DNA of 64,000 nucleotides from an uncultured Tateyamaria sp. (GTDB lineage Bacteria > Pseudomonadota > Alphaproteobacteria > Rhodobacterales > Rhodobacteraceae). Location of the stretch: positions 248,001-312,000 of the forward strand of contig NZ_CANMBJ010000002.1 of the NCBI RefSeq assembly GCF_947496075.1, given 5' to 3'. Shown here in pieces: positions 16,911-26,154 of the stretch. Within the stretch, counting starts at the first letter, position 1, and every line of letters starts with the position of its first letter. Made by a program: the position numbers and the translations under genes. A model generated the notes under the pieces. It was given only the letters and a program-made list of their open reading frames with translations. It searched no databases and was not told where the DNA came from.

Positions 16911-17702
16911 TCACAGGTGATCCGGCTGTGGCATACCCAGCACATGAAAGCCGCCATCGACGCGAATGATCTCGCCCGTTGTGCAGGCCCCGGCGTCTGA
17001 ACACAAATACACTGCGGTGCCGCCCACGGCCTCAAGCGTGGCGTTCGAACGCATCGGAGCGTTCTGATCCGTGTGTTTGTAGGTCTTACGCGCTCCGGCA
17101 ATGGCCGAACCTGCCAAGGTCTTCATCGGACCGGGCGAAATGGCGTTCACACGGATGCCCTCGGGGCCCAGATCGTTGGCCAGGTACCGTGTCGCGGATT
17201 CAAGCGCGGCCTTGGCCACACCCATCACGTTATAGTTAGGCACGACCCGGTTCGATCCTTGGTAGGTCAAGGTCAGCAACGTGCCGCCATTCTCAATCAT
17301 CATTGGATGTGCACGGCGCGCAACCTCGATGAAGGAATAGGCCGAGATGTCCATCGAATGCTTGAAATTCGCACGGCTTGTATTCAGGAACCGGCCAGTC
17401 AGCTCGGATTTGTCAGAGTAGGCAACGGCATGGACCAGGAAGTCGATTGTTGGCCAGCGGGCTTCCAATGCTTCAAATGCAGCATCTAGGGACGTATCGT
17501 TTGTGACATCGACGTCGACCATGAAATCCGACCCGACACTCTCGGCCAACGGGGCAAGCCTTTTACCAAATGCCTCGCCTTGATAGCTGAATGCCAGCTC
17601 TGCCCCAGCCTCATGCATCGCCTTGGCAATGCCCCAGGCAATGGACCGGTCGTTTGCGACGCCCATCACAAGGCCGCGTTTTCCGTCAAGCAATCCTGTC
17701 AT
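16911..17702 (-). CDS. fabI: Enoyl-[acyl-carrier-protein] reductase (NADH)
   Basis: A 263-residue FabI-type short-chain dehydrogenase. It has the modified glycine motif MGVANDRSIAWGIA, a conserved acidic DVDVT region, and the catalytic Tyr-(6)-Lys pair in YNVMGVAK, with SPGPMKTLAGSAI as substrate loop. It catalyses the last step of each type II fatty acid elongation cycle, reducing trans-2-enoyl-ACP with NADH. It lies 9 bases after fabB and is probably transcribed with fabA and fabB. The YNVMGVAK spacing is that of triclosan-sensitive FabI rather than FabV. Confidence 0.92.
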   Translation of the reverse strand: MTGLLDGKRGLVMGVANDRSIAWGIAKAMHEAGAELAFSYQGEAFGKRLAPLAESVGSDFMVDVDVTNDTSLDAAFEALEARWPTIDFLVHAVAYSDKSELTGRFLNTSRANFKHSMDISAYSFIEVARRAHPMMIENGGTLLTLTYQGSNRVVPNYNVMGVAKAALESATRYLANDLGPEGIRVNAISPGPMKTLAGSAIAGARKTYKHTDQNAPMRSNATLEAVGGTAVYLCSDAGACTTGEIIRVDGGFHVLGMPQPDHL

Positions 17703-17711
17703 AGTGAATTC

Positions 17712-18941
17712 TTACCCGTGAAACTTTGAAAGGATCATCGATCCGTTGGTGCCGCCGAATCCAAACGAGTTGGTCATCACCGAATCAAGACCCGCATCCG
17801 CGCGCATCTCGGTTGCGATCTCGGATGCGTTCAGGCCCGGATCGAGTGTTTCGACATTGATGGACGGCGTGATGAAATCGTTGTCGAGCATCAACAAGCT
17901 GAAGATGGCCTCGAGCGCGCCCGCAGCACCCTGCGCGTGGCCGGTCATCGACTTGGTTGAGCTGACGGGCGGCGTGGTGCCCTCGCCAAAGACGCGGCGT
18001 ACGGCTTCGATCTCACCCACATCACCGACAGGGGTCGAGGTGCCGTGGGCATTGATGTAGCTGACGGACCGGTCTTGCGGCAGTGTCTCCAACGCAGCGC
18101 GCATCGCCCGCTCACCACCTTCGCCCGAGGGGGCCACCATGTCATGGCCGTCAGACGTTGCAGCATACCCTGTCACCTCGGCATAGATTTTCGCACCACG
18201 TGCGCGGGCGTGCTCCAACTCTTCCAGCACAACCATGCCACCACCGCCGGAAATGACGAACCCGTCGCGATCCGCGTCAAAAGCACGGCTCGCCCGTGCA
18301 GGGGTGTCGTTGTATTTGGATGACATCGCGCCCATCGCGTCGAACAGACAGGACAGTGTCCAGTCCAGTTCCTCTGCGCCACCGGCAAACATCACGTCTT
18401 GCTTGCCCAACATGATTTGTTCGGCCGCATTGCCGATGCAGTGCAGCGACGTCGAGCATGCGCTGGTGATCGAATAGTTGATCCCTTTGATCCTGAAGCC
18501 TGTCGCAAGGTTCGCGCTGATGGTTGAGGACATGCATTTGGGCACGGCGAATGGACCAATGCGCTTGGTCGCACCCGTCTTCAACACCGTCTGATGTGCA
18601 ACCAACATCGCCGATGTGGACGGCCCGCCCGATCCTGCGACAAGCCCGGTGCGGGGATTTACGATATCGCTTTCTTCCAGACCAGCGTCTGCAATGGCTT
18701 GGGTCATTGCGATGTGGGCATAGGCTGCTCCCGGCCCCATGAACCGCAGGGCGCGCTTGTCTACATGTTCCTTGACTTCTAGCTTGAGCGTACCAGCGAT
18801 CTGGCTGCGAAAGCCATGTTCCGCCATCTCTGGGCTGGCTTCGATTCCCGAACGGCCCGCCTTGAGCGACGCCAGCACCTCATCGGTGTTGTTTCCGATG
18901 GATGAGACAATCCCAAGTCCCGTCACCACGACGCGTCGCAT
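17712..18941 (-). CDS. fabB: 3-oxoacyl-[acyl-carrier-protein] synthase I
   Basis: A 409-residue beta-ketoacyl-ACP synthase. The Cys-His-His triad is visible: Cys in [11 protein letters not shown], His in [11 protein letters not shown], His in [11 protein letters not shown]. Its pairing with fabA identifies FabB, which extends the cis-3-decenoyl-ACP made by FabA, the point where unsaturated fatty acids branch off. Good start: AAGGAG 8 bases before ATG 18941. It follows the frameshifted GNAT gene on the same strand, so fabA-GNAT-fabB-fabI are probably one operon. Confidence 0.93.
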   Translation of the reverse strand: MRRVVVTGLGIVSSIGNNTDEVLASLKAGRSGIEASPEMAEHGFRSQIAGTLKLEVKEHVDKRALRFMGPGAAYAHIAMTQAIADAGLEESDIVNPRTGLVAGSGGPSTSAMLVAHQTVLKTGATKRIGPFAVPKCMSSTISANLATGFRIKGINYSITSACSTSLHCIGNAAEQIMLGKQDVMFAGGAEELDWTLSCLFDAMGAMSSKYNDTPARASRAFDADRDGFVISGGGGMVVLEELEHARARGAKIYAEVTGYAATSDGHDMVAPSGEGGERAMRAALETLPQDRSVSYINAHGTSTPVGDVGEIEAVRRVFGEGTTPPVSSTKSMTGHAQGAAGALEAIFSLLMLDNDFITPSINVETLDPGLNASEIATEMRADAGLDSVMTNSFGFGGTNGSMILSKFHG

Positions 18942-19017
18942 GTGCGCACTCCTTCGTTCTAGTCAGGGGGTATGTAGGACGGGGGGGCAGGTGGGTGCAA
19001 CCGCCTTGCTTCGCAAG

Positions 19018-19523
19018 TCAATTGCCGCCCGTGTTCGGATAGTGTGAAAAAACGACTTGATTGGCACCAAATCTGTGCAGTCGCGTGACTTCTTGAAAGC
19101 CAAGGCGTCGCAAAAGACGATGGGCTGGCGCGTTGCGTTCCTGAGTTTCTGCCATGATAGGTCGTAGGCGCTCATCGTCTGCCCAGCGGTTCAGCACGCG
19201 TTGACAAGCTTCATATGCTAGCCGTTGCCCCAGTAGCGGGGATCGAACTGGAAGGACAATTCTGGCGCCGCCCCGTCATGATGCGGGGTGACAAAGACCG
19301 ATCCAACAGCGATGTTTCCGCCGAATTTGGCAAGCCAGACATGTTCGTCACGCCGCAATTCGAGATATTTTCTAACAATGCCGTCAAGCTGGTCTGCTGG
19401 GACAACACCGCCAAGATAGGCGCGAACACGCAGATTCTGAACCAATCGCTTCACAAACCCACTGTCATCAACGGTCAGGGGATCAAGTGCCAGCCGTTCC
19501 GTCATCAGTCGGGATGCTGGCAT
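19018..19523 (-). pseudogene. GNAT N-acetyltransferase, single-base frameshift
   Basis: The frame from 19523 (MPASRLMTERLALDPL) reads a GNAT start and ends early at a TAG at 19218, just after DPRYWGNG. In another frame the protein continues as LAYEACQRVLNRW, TQERNAPAHRLLRRLGF, with a stop at 19018-19020. The joined text has the acetyl-CoA loop WGNGLAYEA and the NAPAHRLLRRLGF motif of a normal 168-residue GNAT enzyme, and the total length of 506 bases is one short of a multiple of three. One base appears lost within GGCAACGGCTAGC, between codons for NG and LA. Either a real pseudogene or a sequencing slip. Confidence 0.8.
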
Positions 19524-19530
19524 GGCGCGA

Positions 19531-20040
19531 TCAACTTTCGCTCAACGCAACCCTCATGTCCTTGACCTCGTAGATGACGTCGCCGTCGGCTTCCACAATG
19601 CCATCCGCGACGCCCATGGTCAGCCGACGGGTCTGTATGGCCTTGGTAAAGTCGATCTTGTAGGTCAGCATCTTGCGGTCAGGGCGCACCATCCCTCTGA
19701 GCCTCACTTCGCCCACACCCAACGCATAACCGCGGCCTGTCCAGCCGCGCCAACCCAGATTGAAGCCGGTCAGCTGCCACAAACCATCAAGGCCAAGGCA
19801 CCCGGGCATGATCGGGTTACCGGGGAAATGGCAGTCAAAGAACCACAAGTCAGGTGCAATATCGAACTCCGCTACGATATGGCCCTTGCCATGTGCGCCA
19901 CCATCGGCGGACACATCCGTGATCCGGTCCATCATCAGCATGGGCGGCTCTGGCAGTTGCGCATTGCCGGGGCCGAACAGCTCTCCGCGTGCGCATTTCA
20001 ACAAATCATCCTTGTCGAAGCTGGTGGGGTAGTCTGCCAT
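19531..20040 (-). CDS. fabA: 3-hydroxydecanoyl-[ACP] dehydratase/isomerase
   Basis: A 169-residue hot-dog fold FabA. The catalytic His is in [16 protein letters not shown], whose downstream Asp supplies the second active-site residue; MLMMDRITD at the start is also typical. The enzyme dehydrates 3-hydroxydecanoyl-ACP and isomerises the product to cis-3-decenoyl-ACP, the first committed step to anaerobic-type unsaturated fatty acids. AAGAGG lies before ATG 20040. The frameshifted GNAT gene begins 7 bases downstream. Length matches the family. Confidence 0.93.
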   Translation of the reverse strand: MADYPTSFDKDDLLKCARGELFGPGNAQLPEPPMLMMDRITDVSADGGAHGKGHIVAEFDIAPDLWFFDCHFPGNPIMPGCLGLDGLWQLTGFNLGWRGWTGRGYALGVGEVRLRGMVRPDRKMLTYKIDFTKAIQTRRLTMGVADGIVEADGDVIYEVKDMRVALSES

Positions 20041-20163
20041 TCGGGCCTCTTGTTTGTCTCGGGTCTGGTCCCGTTATTGGGTCCGGTTCGTCTAGCACCG
20101 GCCGGGCAAAGGGCGCAAGAGCGGCGACTTGTCTGGTCTTGGAATGTGGGGCAGGGTCAAACG

Positions 20164-20949
20164 ATGAAAGACATTATCGATCTCGACCGCTACCCGCTGC
20201 ATCGCCCGCATTCGCCGGAATGGGACGCACTGGTAGCTCATGCGAAGGACGGGCTTGCGAGCGACGGCCTGTTCAATCTGCCCGGTTTCATGCAGCCCGC
20301 GGCACTCGCTGCGGTCCTCGACCACGTGCACCCGCGAATGCAGGTAGAGAGCTTTCATCACAGCCGCTTGCACAACATCTACTTCCAGGATGCGGTTGAC
20401 GGGCTTGCCGACGACGATCCGGCGCTGACCAAGGTTGAGACGGCCAACCACACGCTCTGTCACGACCAGATGCGGGGCACAGCGTTGGACGAAATCTACC
20501 AATGGCCAGCCTTTGCGGTCTTTCTGGCGGCCGTGATGGACAAGTCGCAACTCTACACGATGGACGATGCGCTGGCAGGACTGAACGTGCTGGAATACCG
20601 CTCAGGCGAGGCACTGAACTGGCATTTTGATCGCTCGATCTTCACCACGACACTGCTGTTGCAAGAGGCCACGAAAGGCGGGCTTTTTGAATATGCCAAG
20701 GACTTGCGCAGCGATGACGACCCCAATCACGCGGGCATCGCCGCACTTTTGGCTGGGCGGATCACACCGACCCAACTGACCCAGGATGCTGGCACGCTGA
20801 ACGTGTTTTTGGGTGTCAACACGTCGCATCGCGTCTCTACTGTTGGTTCTGGGACATCCCGAATTGTTGCGGTGCTGTCGCATTATGACACACCGGGCAG
20901 ATCCTTTTCAAAGCAAGAGCAGATGGGGTTTTTCGGGCGTGTGGCATAA
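20164..20949 (+). CDS. HalD/BesD-fold iron/2-oxoglutarate oxygenase with HxD facial triad
   Basis: A 261-residue non-heme iron enzyme. LNWHFDRSIFTTTLLLQ gives His154 and Asp156, and NTSHRVSTV gives His222, 68 residues later, with a nearby Arg for 2-oxoglutarate. The overall pattern resembles my recollection of HalD/BesD amino-acid halogenases, but those have Gly in place of the Asp so that chloride can bind iron. With HxD intact, hydroxylation is the expected reaction. ATG 20164 is chosen because the protein begins MKDIIDLDRYPL there; the longer upstream reading is antisense to fabA. It is divergent from fabA and precedes irr by 73 bases. Confidence 0.7.
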   Translation: MKDIIDLDRYPLHRPHSPEWDALVAHAKDGLASDGLFNLPGFMQPAALAAVLDHVHPRMQVESFHHSRLHNIYFQDAVDGLADDDPALTKVETANHTLCHDQMRGTALDEIYQWPAFAVFLAAVMDKSQLYTMDDALAGLNVLEYRSGEALNWHFDRSIFTTTLLLQEATKGGLFEYAKDLRSDDDPNHAGIAALLAGRITPTQLTQDAGTLNVFLGVNTSHRVSTVGSGTSRIVAVLSHYDTPGRSFSKQEQMGFFGRVA

Positions 20950-21022
20950 TGCCATAAACCCTTTTGCGATTGAATTGCAGAACGATGGCCCTTTATATGT
21001 AAGGCAAGGGTAAGAGGACCAG

Positions 21023-21442
21023 ATGACCGAAACACAGCACAAAGTAGGAAGCGAATGGCTTGCAGGGGCCGGGCTACGCCCGACACGGCAACGCGTAACG
21101 CTGGCGGCGCTGTTGATCGGTGATGGTCAACACCGCCACGTCACGGCTGAAAGCCTGTTTGAAGCGGCCAAGGACCAGGGCGAAGCGGTATCGCTTGCCA
21201 CCGTCTACAACACCTTGCGTGCGTTCTGTGATGCTGGACTGATGCAAGAGGTGACGGTTGACGGCTCGAAAAGCTACTTCGATACCAACACGCACGATCA
21301 CCCCCATTTCTTCTGGGAAGATGATGCGAAACTGACCGATGCGCCGTCGGATCAACTGGTTATTGCGCAGCTGCCCGATGCGCCTGACGGGGCGGAAATC
21401 GCATCTGTAGACGTTGTGATCCGGTTGCGCCGCAAGGATTGA
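21023..21442 (+). CDS. irr: Fur-family iron response regulator Irr
   Basis: A 139-residue Fur-family repressor. It opens with the winged-helix pattern GLRPTRQRVTLAALL, then SLATVYNTLRAFCDAGL (recognition helix), and the metal/heme region DTNTHDHPHFFW. The absence of a C-terminal CxxC zinc pair and the HDHPHFF motif point to Irr rather than Fur or Zur. Irr represses iron-using functions and activates uptake when heme is scarce in alphaproteobacteria. Its position by fabA is a familiar Rhodobacteraceae arrangement. The oxygenase gene just upstream may be co-transcribed. Confidence 0.85.
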   Translation: MTETQHKVGSEWLAGAGLRPTRQRVTLAALLIGDGQHRHVTAESLFEAAKDQGEAVSLATVYNTLRAFCDAGLMQEVTVDGSKSYFDTNTHDHPHFFWEDDAKLTDAPSDQLVIAQLPDAPDGAEIASVDVVIRLRRKD

Positions 21443-21505
21443 TTTCAGCAAAAAGCCGACGGACACCGCTGGAGGACGCAACCCGGCGTATCCTATAATT
21501 CGCTT

Positions 21506-22792
21506 CTACAAGCGGTCCTTCAGTCTTCTGGCCAAAATACTTGTCAGGAGCGCAGCGCCAAAAGTGAACAGCGCTCCTACCATCCAACCAATTGGGGTCG
21601 AATATCCTTCGGCGATAGCACCAACAAGGATCAGACCAATGGTTGCCCCCAATTGCTGCACCAGCGAACGCAACGACAGCATGGTAGACCGTTGATGGTT
21701 CTCCACACTGGAATGCAGAATGCTGCTGGCAGGTGTTTCCCCAACGCCGAGGATCACGAAATAGATGATCAGGACAATCACAAAACCCACCACACCACCT
21801 TGCAGAGCCAATGCAATCTGCAGGACAGCAAGGCATCCCACAGCAGCTGCAAGTGTCATCGCGTTCTGGCGCCTGAATACTCGGTTGATATGTGGCGACA
21901 GCGATGCGCCGATGGCGATCGAGAAAAAACAGGCTGCCGTCAACATGCCAACCACGGTGTTGGCATAACCCTCTTCCAGCATTGGCTTTACGTGGGTGGG
22001 CCAAAGCACTTCGACCGGGTTCGTTGCCATAAGCAAAAGCGCCAAGGCCGCTAGAAGCAGTGAAAGGGTGGGGTGCCTCAGGGCGAGCAGACCGGCGTCC
22101 CGGACAACAACCGGAACGTTTGCAAATCCCTGAGCAAGCGCCCTTGGATGCAGCGGTCGTGGTTCTTCGGTGATGGCAACAATCGTGTAGATCAGTACCG
22201 CCGTCATCATTACAAAACTTGCCGCGTAAGCGACGTCATAGGCACTGAAGCCAAGCGGGGTCGCTACCTCGCCAAAGGCGTCTGGCAGCCACCCCCCAAC
22301 AATCGCGCCAAACGCCAATCCCATCCCGTTGGCCCATTGCGCCTTTGCAAGCGCTGGCTGCACGTCCACGTTTTGTGCCTTGGTCCGGAAGTTTTCGACA
22401 AACCAGGCATCCAATGTGCCGGAGCGCAGCGCACGCCCGAAACCGATGAAAGCAAATGACAGTGCGAGAACGTAGAAGTCGCTTGATGACAGGAACAGCG
22501 CAAGGGACATCAGGCTTGCGCCCACAGCCGCGAGAAAGACTGGCTTGCGTCCAACGTTGTCTGCCAGTCCTCCAAACGGCAACTCCATGGTCAACGTTGT
22601 GACTGAATAGGCGCCAAACAGCAGCGAAATCTGGAACAGATCCATTCCTCGGTCGATCAATGCCAAGGCGACCACGGATACGGTGAGACCCATTGCGAAC
22701 CGGTCCAGGAATTGGTGAACCTGAAACACACGAATATGCCGCTGCGCGGCGGGTGTAAGCTTGCGGAATGAAAACTCGATACCGGAATCCAT
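21506..22792 (-). CDS. MFS transporter
   Basis: A 428-residue, 12-helix major facilitator. Motif A is present as GGLADNVGRKPVFL after helix 2 and helix 1 starts FQVHQFLDRFAMGLTVSVVAL. The start is put at ATG 22792 (MDSGIEFSFRK), where the hydrophobic core begins about 20 residues later. The further upstream reading to 22930 is basic and unlike a transporter. No neighbour gives the substrate: irr is convergent and the glycosyltransferase gene is upstream. Helix 4/5 lacks a strong drug-exporter motif C, so a metabolite transporter is as likely. Confidence 0.75.
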   Translation of the reverse strand: MDSGIEFSFRKLTPAAQRHIRVFQVHQFLDRFAMGLTVSVVALALIDRGMDLFQISLLFGAYSVTTLTMELPFGGLADNVGRKPVFLAAVGASLMSLALFLSSSDFYVLALSFAFIGFGRALRSGTLDAWFVENFRTKAQNVDVQPALAKAQWANGMGLAFGAIVGGWLPDAFGEVATPLGFSAYDVAYAASFVMMTAVLIYTIVAITEEPRPLHPRALAQGFANVPVVVRDAGLLALRHPTLSLLLAALALLLMATNPVEVLWPTHVKPMLEEGYANTVVGMLTAACFFSIAIGASLSPHINRVFRRQNAMTLAAAVGCLAVLQIALALQGGVVGFVIVLIIYFVILGVGETPASSILHSSVENHQRSTMLSLRSLVQQLGATIGLILVGAIAEGYSTPIGWMVGALFTFGAALLTSILARRLKDRL

Positions 22793-23031
22793 TTGTGCAC
22801 CTTCGGCTGCATGGGTCCCGGGCACAAGAGCACTCGGGCCGCCTACGCGAAGCTGCGCATAGTAAGGTTTTGGTTTTTTGGTTGTAGTGACAGCACTGCT
22901 CACCCTGCGCCGGAGCAACGCCAAAAGCATTAACCCCCTTCAAGCAAATCCGAAGAGCGCTAGCCGCACTGGCTGCCTGGTCGCGGTGCTTAACTAAATC
23001 GAAGGGTCGATCGCGCGTAACGTTCCAGCCG

Positions 23032-23898
23032 TTAGAACCATTGCCCCGGTTCCATTAATCCAAGGTCCAGCAACTGCCGCGAATGCCATTCGAACGGGGC
23101 AGAGTTGTGCCATTTGAATGTCTCGATGTCATAGGTGCTTCCAGGATTCAGTTTCAACGCCTTTGCAGTTCGGAACGAACAGATCGCTGCGGTCAGGTTG
23201 TGGTGCCATTCGCAGGCATAGGTGTTGTATTCCTCGTCGTTGAACGTGTGATCGTTCCGCAGTTTTAGGCCGGGTTTGGCTTTAAAAAGGGAAATACGAT
23301 CGATCTTGCGCCGTACTTCGGGTACGTGTTCTTCAAATCTCCAACGCAAACCACCGTAGAAGTTAAGTTGCCGTTCCTTCGGATGCCCTTTTTCATCGGG
23401 ACGGGCGAGCGCGTAATACCCGGATCGATCCAGATGTGCACGATCTAGTGACACCGCGTTGGGGCAAGACCAAAGGTCATCTGCATACAGATCCACCACA
23501 TAGGTTAACATCGCATCGCGTCGTTCTTCGGTATGAAATGTCAGCATCTCGCCGACTGACCTTGTTTCGCAAAACGGGTGGAACAGGAATTCTGCATTAT
23601 AGCAGTAGTACATCCATGTCCCCGCGGGCACCGCAACAATCACGCCGTTCACGGCCGTCTCAAGCGCATCCGGCGCCGAGGTGTCAAAATCTATCCGTAT
23701 CAGCGTCTCTGATAGGTCCCGGGCAAGTTTGAACCGTTTCGGCATGAACGCGATGACCTGCTTGAAACCGGCTTGCTGATGGTGGCGCAGGGTCGTGTCC
23801 ACCTCAATGTCGTCCTCAACCACAACAACCGCTATCGGTCCCTTTTGTGGAACGGCGTCCTTGTCACGAATGAAGTTGCTTAGACTGTCGAATTGCAT
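23032..23898 (-). CDS. Glycosyltransferase family 2-like protein
   Basis: A 288-residue protein starting at ATG 23898 (MQFDSLSNF). The N-terminal third (IAVVVVEDDIEVDTTLRHHQQAGFKQVIAF) looks like a GT-A Rossmann half as found in a group of family 2 glycosyltransferases, and DLYADDL carries a candidate acidic metal site. The C-terminal half, with FYGGLRWRFEEHVP and YNTYACEWHHNL, looks like the distinctive part of this subfamily. The sugar donor and acceptor are unknown. The upstream frame to 23997 overlaps the miaB leader and is not used. It is divergent from miaB by 128 bases. Confidence 0.6.
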   Translation of the reverse strand: MQFDSLSNFIRDKDAVPQKGPIAVVVVEDDIEVDTTLRHHQQAGFKQVIAFMPKRFKLARDLSETLIRIDFDTSAPDALETAVNGVIVAVPAGTWMYYCYNAEFLFHPFCETRSVGEMLTFHTEERRDAMLTYVVDLYADDLWSCPNAVSLDRAHLDRSGYYALARPDEKGHPKERQLNFYGGLRWRFEEHVPEVRRKIDRISLFKAKPGLKLRNDHTFNDEEYNTYACEWHHNLTAAICSFRTAKALKLNPGSTYDIETFKWHNSAPFEWHSRQLLDLGLMEPGQWF

Positions 23899-24026
23899 TT
23901 GCGTGCCTCGGTTGGCGTCTTTTGGCGCGGTTGAGATCAAATTTCGGTTAATCCGCGCCGCATTGCAAGATGTCTGGCAGGCTGGTACAGCCCCCACTCC
24001 ATCCGCATGATCCGGGATCGAAGCCC

Positions 24027-25349
24027 ATGACGACGCAGAAGAAGCTCTTTATCAAGACCTATGGCTGCCAGATGAACGTCTATGACAGCGAACGGATGGC
24101 CGAGGCGCTGGGCGGTCAGGGTTATGTCGAGACGCAGACGCCTGATGATGCGGACATGATCCTGCTGAACACCTGTCACATCCGCGAGAAGGCAGCGGAA
24201 AAGGTCTATTCCGAGCTGGGTCGGTTCAAGGGGCTGAAGGCGGAGAAGCCAGACCTCAAGATAGGCGTGGCAGGCTGTGTCGCACAAGCGGAAGGCCAAG
24301 AGATCATGCGACGTCAGCCTTTGGTGGATCTGGTTGTGGGCCCTCAAAGCTACCACCGACTGCCCGAGATGGAAGCAAAGACGCAAGCCGGGGAAAAAGC
24401 GCTCGACACGGACTTCCCGAAAGAGGACAAGTTCGAGAAACTCAAGAGCCGTCCAAGGGCTCAACGCGGTCCGACCGCGTTCCTGACCGTGCAGGAAGGC
24501 TGTGACAAGTTTTGCGCCTTCTGCGTGGTGCCGTATACCCGCGGGGCCGAGGTGAGCCGTCCAGTGGATCGCATCCTGACCGAGGCGCGCAATCTCGTGG
24601 AACGCGGTGTACGCGAGATCACGTTGCTGGGTCAGAATGTGAACGCGTACCATGGGGTTGGTCCAGATGGGTCCGACTATACGCTGGCCAAGCTGATCTG
24701 GGACCTGGACAGGGTGGACGGGCTTGAGCGTATCCGCTTTACGACCAGCCACCCCAACGATATGACGGATGACCTGATCGAAGCGCATGGCACCTGCGCG
24801 AAGCTGATGCCCTACCTACACCTGCCTGTGCAATCGGGCAGCGACCGCATACTGAAGCGCATGAACCGCAGCCACACCGCCGACAGCTATCTGCGGCTGA
24901 TCGAACGCATCCGTGCAGCGCGGCCTGACATCCTGATGTCTGGTGATTTCATTGTTGGCTTCCCCGAAGAAACTGAGGCTGATTTTCAAGCGACGCTCGA
25001 TCTGGTGGAAGCGGTGAACTATGGCTACGCCTATAGCTTCAAATACTCGACCCGCCCCGGCACACCCGCCGCAGAACGATCGCAGGTGGAGCCAGCAGAG
25101 GCGGACGACCGGTTGCAAAGGCTGCAAGCCCTGATCACGCGCCAACAGCGATCCATACAGGAGGGTATGGTGGGTCAGACTGTGAATGTGCTGTTTGAAA
25201 AGCCTGGTCGCCTGCCGGGACAAATGGGCGGCAAAAGCGATTATCTACATGCTGTCCATGTCGCAAATGCCAACGTGAAAGCGGGTGACATTGCACCCGT
25301 GAGAATCGTTGAAGCCGGAGTGAACTCTCTTGCGGGGGTGATCGACTGA
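24027..25349 (+). CDS. miaB: tRNA-2-methylthio-N6-dimethylallyladenosine synthase
   Basis: A 440-residue radical-SAM methylthiotransferase. The N-terminal UPF0004 domain starts with [13 protein letters not shown] and supplies three cysteines for one iron-sulfur cluster (GCQMN, NTCHIRE, AGCVAQ). The radical-SAM cluster motif is [15 protein letters not shown] (CxxxCxxC). A C-terminal TRAM region closes the protein. It adds the 2-methylthio group to i6A37 of tRNAs reading UNN codons. ATG 24027 ([15 protein letters not shown]) is preferred to the longer reading. Downstream a 16-base palindrome begins 17 bases after the stop. Confidence 0.95.
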   Translation: MTTQKKLFIKTYGCQMNVYDSERMAEALGGQGYVETQTPDDADMILLNTCHIREKAAEKVYSELGRFKGLKAEKPDLKIGVAGCVAQAEGQEIMRRQPLVDLVVGPQSYHRLPEMEAKTQAGEKALDTDFPKEDKFEKLKSRPRAQRGPTAFLTVQEGCDKFCAFCVVPYTRGAEVSRPVDRILTEARNLVERGVREITLLGQNVNAYHGVGPDGSDYTLAKLIWDLDRVDGLERIRFTTSHPNDMTDDLIEAHGTCAKLMPYLHLPVQSGSDRILKRMNRSHTADSYLRLIERIRAARPDILMSGDFIVGFPEETEADFQATLDLVEAVNYGYAYSFKYSTRPGTPAAERSQVEPAEADDRLQRLQALITRQQRSIQEGMVGQTVNVLFEKPGRLPGQMGGKSDYLHAVHVANANVKAGDIAPVRIVEAGVNSLAGVID

Positions 25350-25366
25350 TCCGGGTTACTGCCAAA

Positions 25367-25382
25367 AATTTGTGCACAAATT
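25367..25382. promoter_or_regulatory. Perfect 16-bp palindrome upstream of the OmpA-type gene
   Basis: AATTTGTGCACAAATT is a perfect inverted repeat in the gap between the miaB stop and the OmpA-family start (about 200 bases). It has the size and symmetry of a dimeric regulator site. No T-run follows, so it is not a standard terminator for miaB. The regulator is unknown. Confidence 0.5.
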
Positions 25383-25547
25383 GCTCGGTTCAATTGTAAG
25401 CCGGCCCAATTATGGCACAATATGTGGTGAAAAGCGGGTTCACAGATTGTTAATAATTGCCTACGCTTTTGCTCAGAGTAGCGAGGGTCAGCTTGTTTCA
25501 AGCATGTTGGGGATCTTTGCGGGGGATCAACATAAAGGGACAGGACT

Positions 25548-26144
25548 GTGGCGAAAATCTTTTCGAAAACAGTTGATAAGCTTATAACCACAGTGGCTGC
25601 CACCGCTGTGGCGCTGACATCACTGATGGCCGCCGATGTGTCTGCACAGGCTTTTGGTCAAACACGGTCGCAGGAAGGGCGTGACAAAGGCCAATACATT
25701 CCGGGTATCTGGGTCGATCCCGATGGGTGCGAACACTGGGTCATGGATGACGGAGCGGAAGGCTATATGACGCCCCACGTCACCCGTAAGGGCATACCGG
25801 TCTGCCGCCGTGGCAATCTATGTGGCGTCATGAACACCGATCAGTTCTTCAAGACCGACAGCTTCCGCATCCACAAAGCGGGGCGCGAGCGCCTTGCTCA
25901 ATTCTTCCAGGGTTCCACTGCACAAGCGTTTATCATCACAGGTCACACAGACAGTCGGGCCAGTGATGCGTACAACCTGCGTCTGTCACTCAACCGCGCG
26001 AATGCGGTTGCGGCCGTTGCACAGCAGTCGGGCGCGCGCATTGCGGATGTGCGTGGTTACGGTGAACGTCTGCCAGCGCAGCCCAACAACACTGCAAAAG
26101 GCATGGCTGCAAACCGCCGCGTCGAAATCATTTGCATTCAATAG
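25548..26144 (+). CDS. OmpA-family protein with N-terminal WVDPxGC module
   Basis: 198 residues: signal peptide (about 1-35, ending ADVSAQA), a short module with GIWVDPDGCEHWVMDDGAEGY and PVC (about 53-85), then an OmpA-like peptidoglycan-binding domain (about 100-198) with ITGHTDSRAS and NLRLSLNRANAV, closing NRRVEIICI. The OmpA domain binds peptidoglycan from the periplasm. The start is a GTG at 25548 behind AAAGGGACAGGA, the best ribosome site nearby. The next gene, 10 bases on, encodes a lipoprotein with the same small module, so the two are probably expressed and act together. Confidence 0.85.
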   Translation: MAKIFSKTVDKLITTVAATAVALTSLMAADVSAQAFGQTRSQEGRDKGQYIPGIWVDPDGCEHWVMDDGAEGYMTPHVTRKGIPVCRRGNLCGVMNTDQFFKTDSFRIHKAGRERLAQFFQGSTAQAFIITGHTDSRASDAYNLRLSLNRANAVAAVAQQSGARIADVRGYGERLPAQPNNTAKGMAANRRVEIICIQ

Positions 26145-26154
26145 GGGACGCATC

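Noticed and set aside
19210-19230. Programmed frameshifting in the GNAT gene
   Set aside because: No slippery heptamer or downstream stem is seen at the break, and GNAT genes are not known for frameshifting. Loss of a base is the simpler reading.
19522-20163. A long in-frame extension upstream of the HalD/BesD-fold gene
   Set aside because: It overlaps fabA on the opposite strand and adds no domain. The enzyme begins naturally at ATG 20164.
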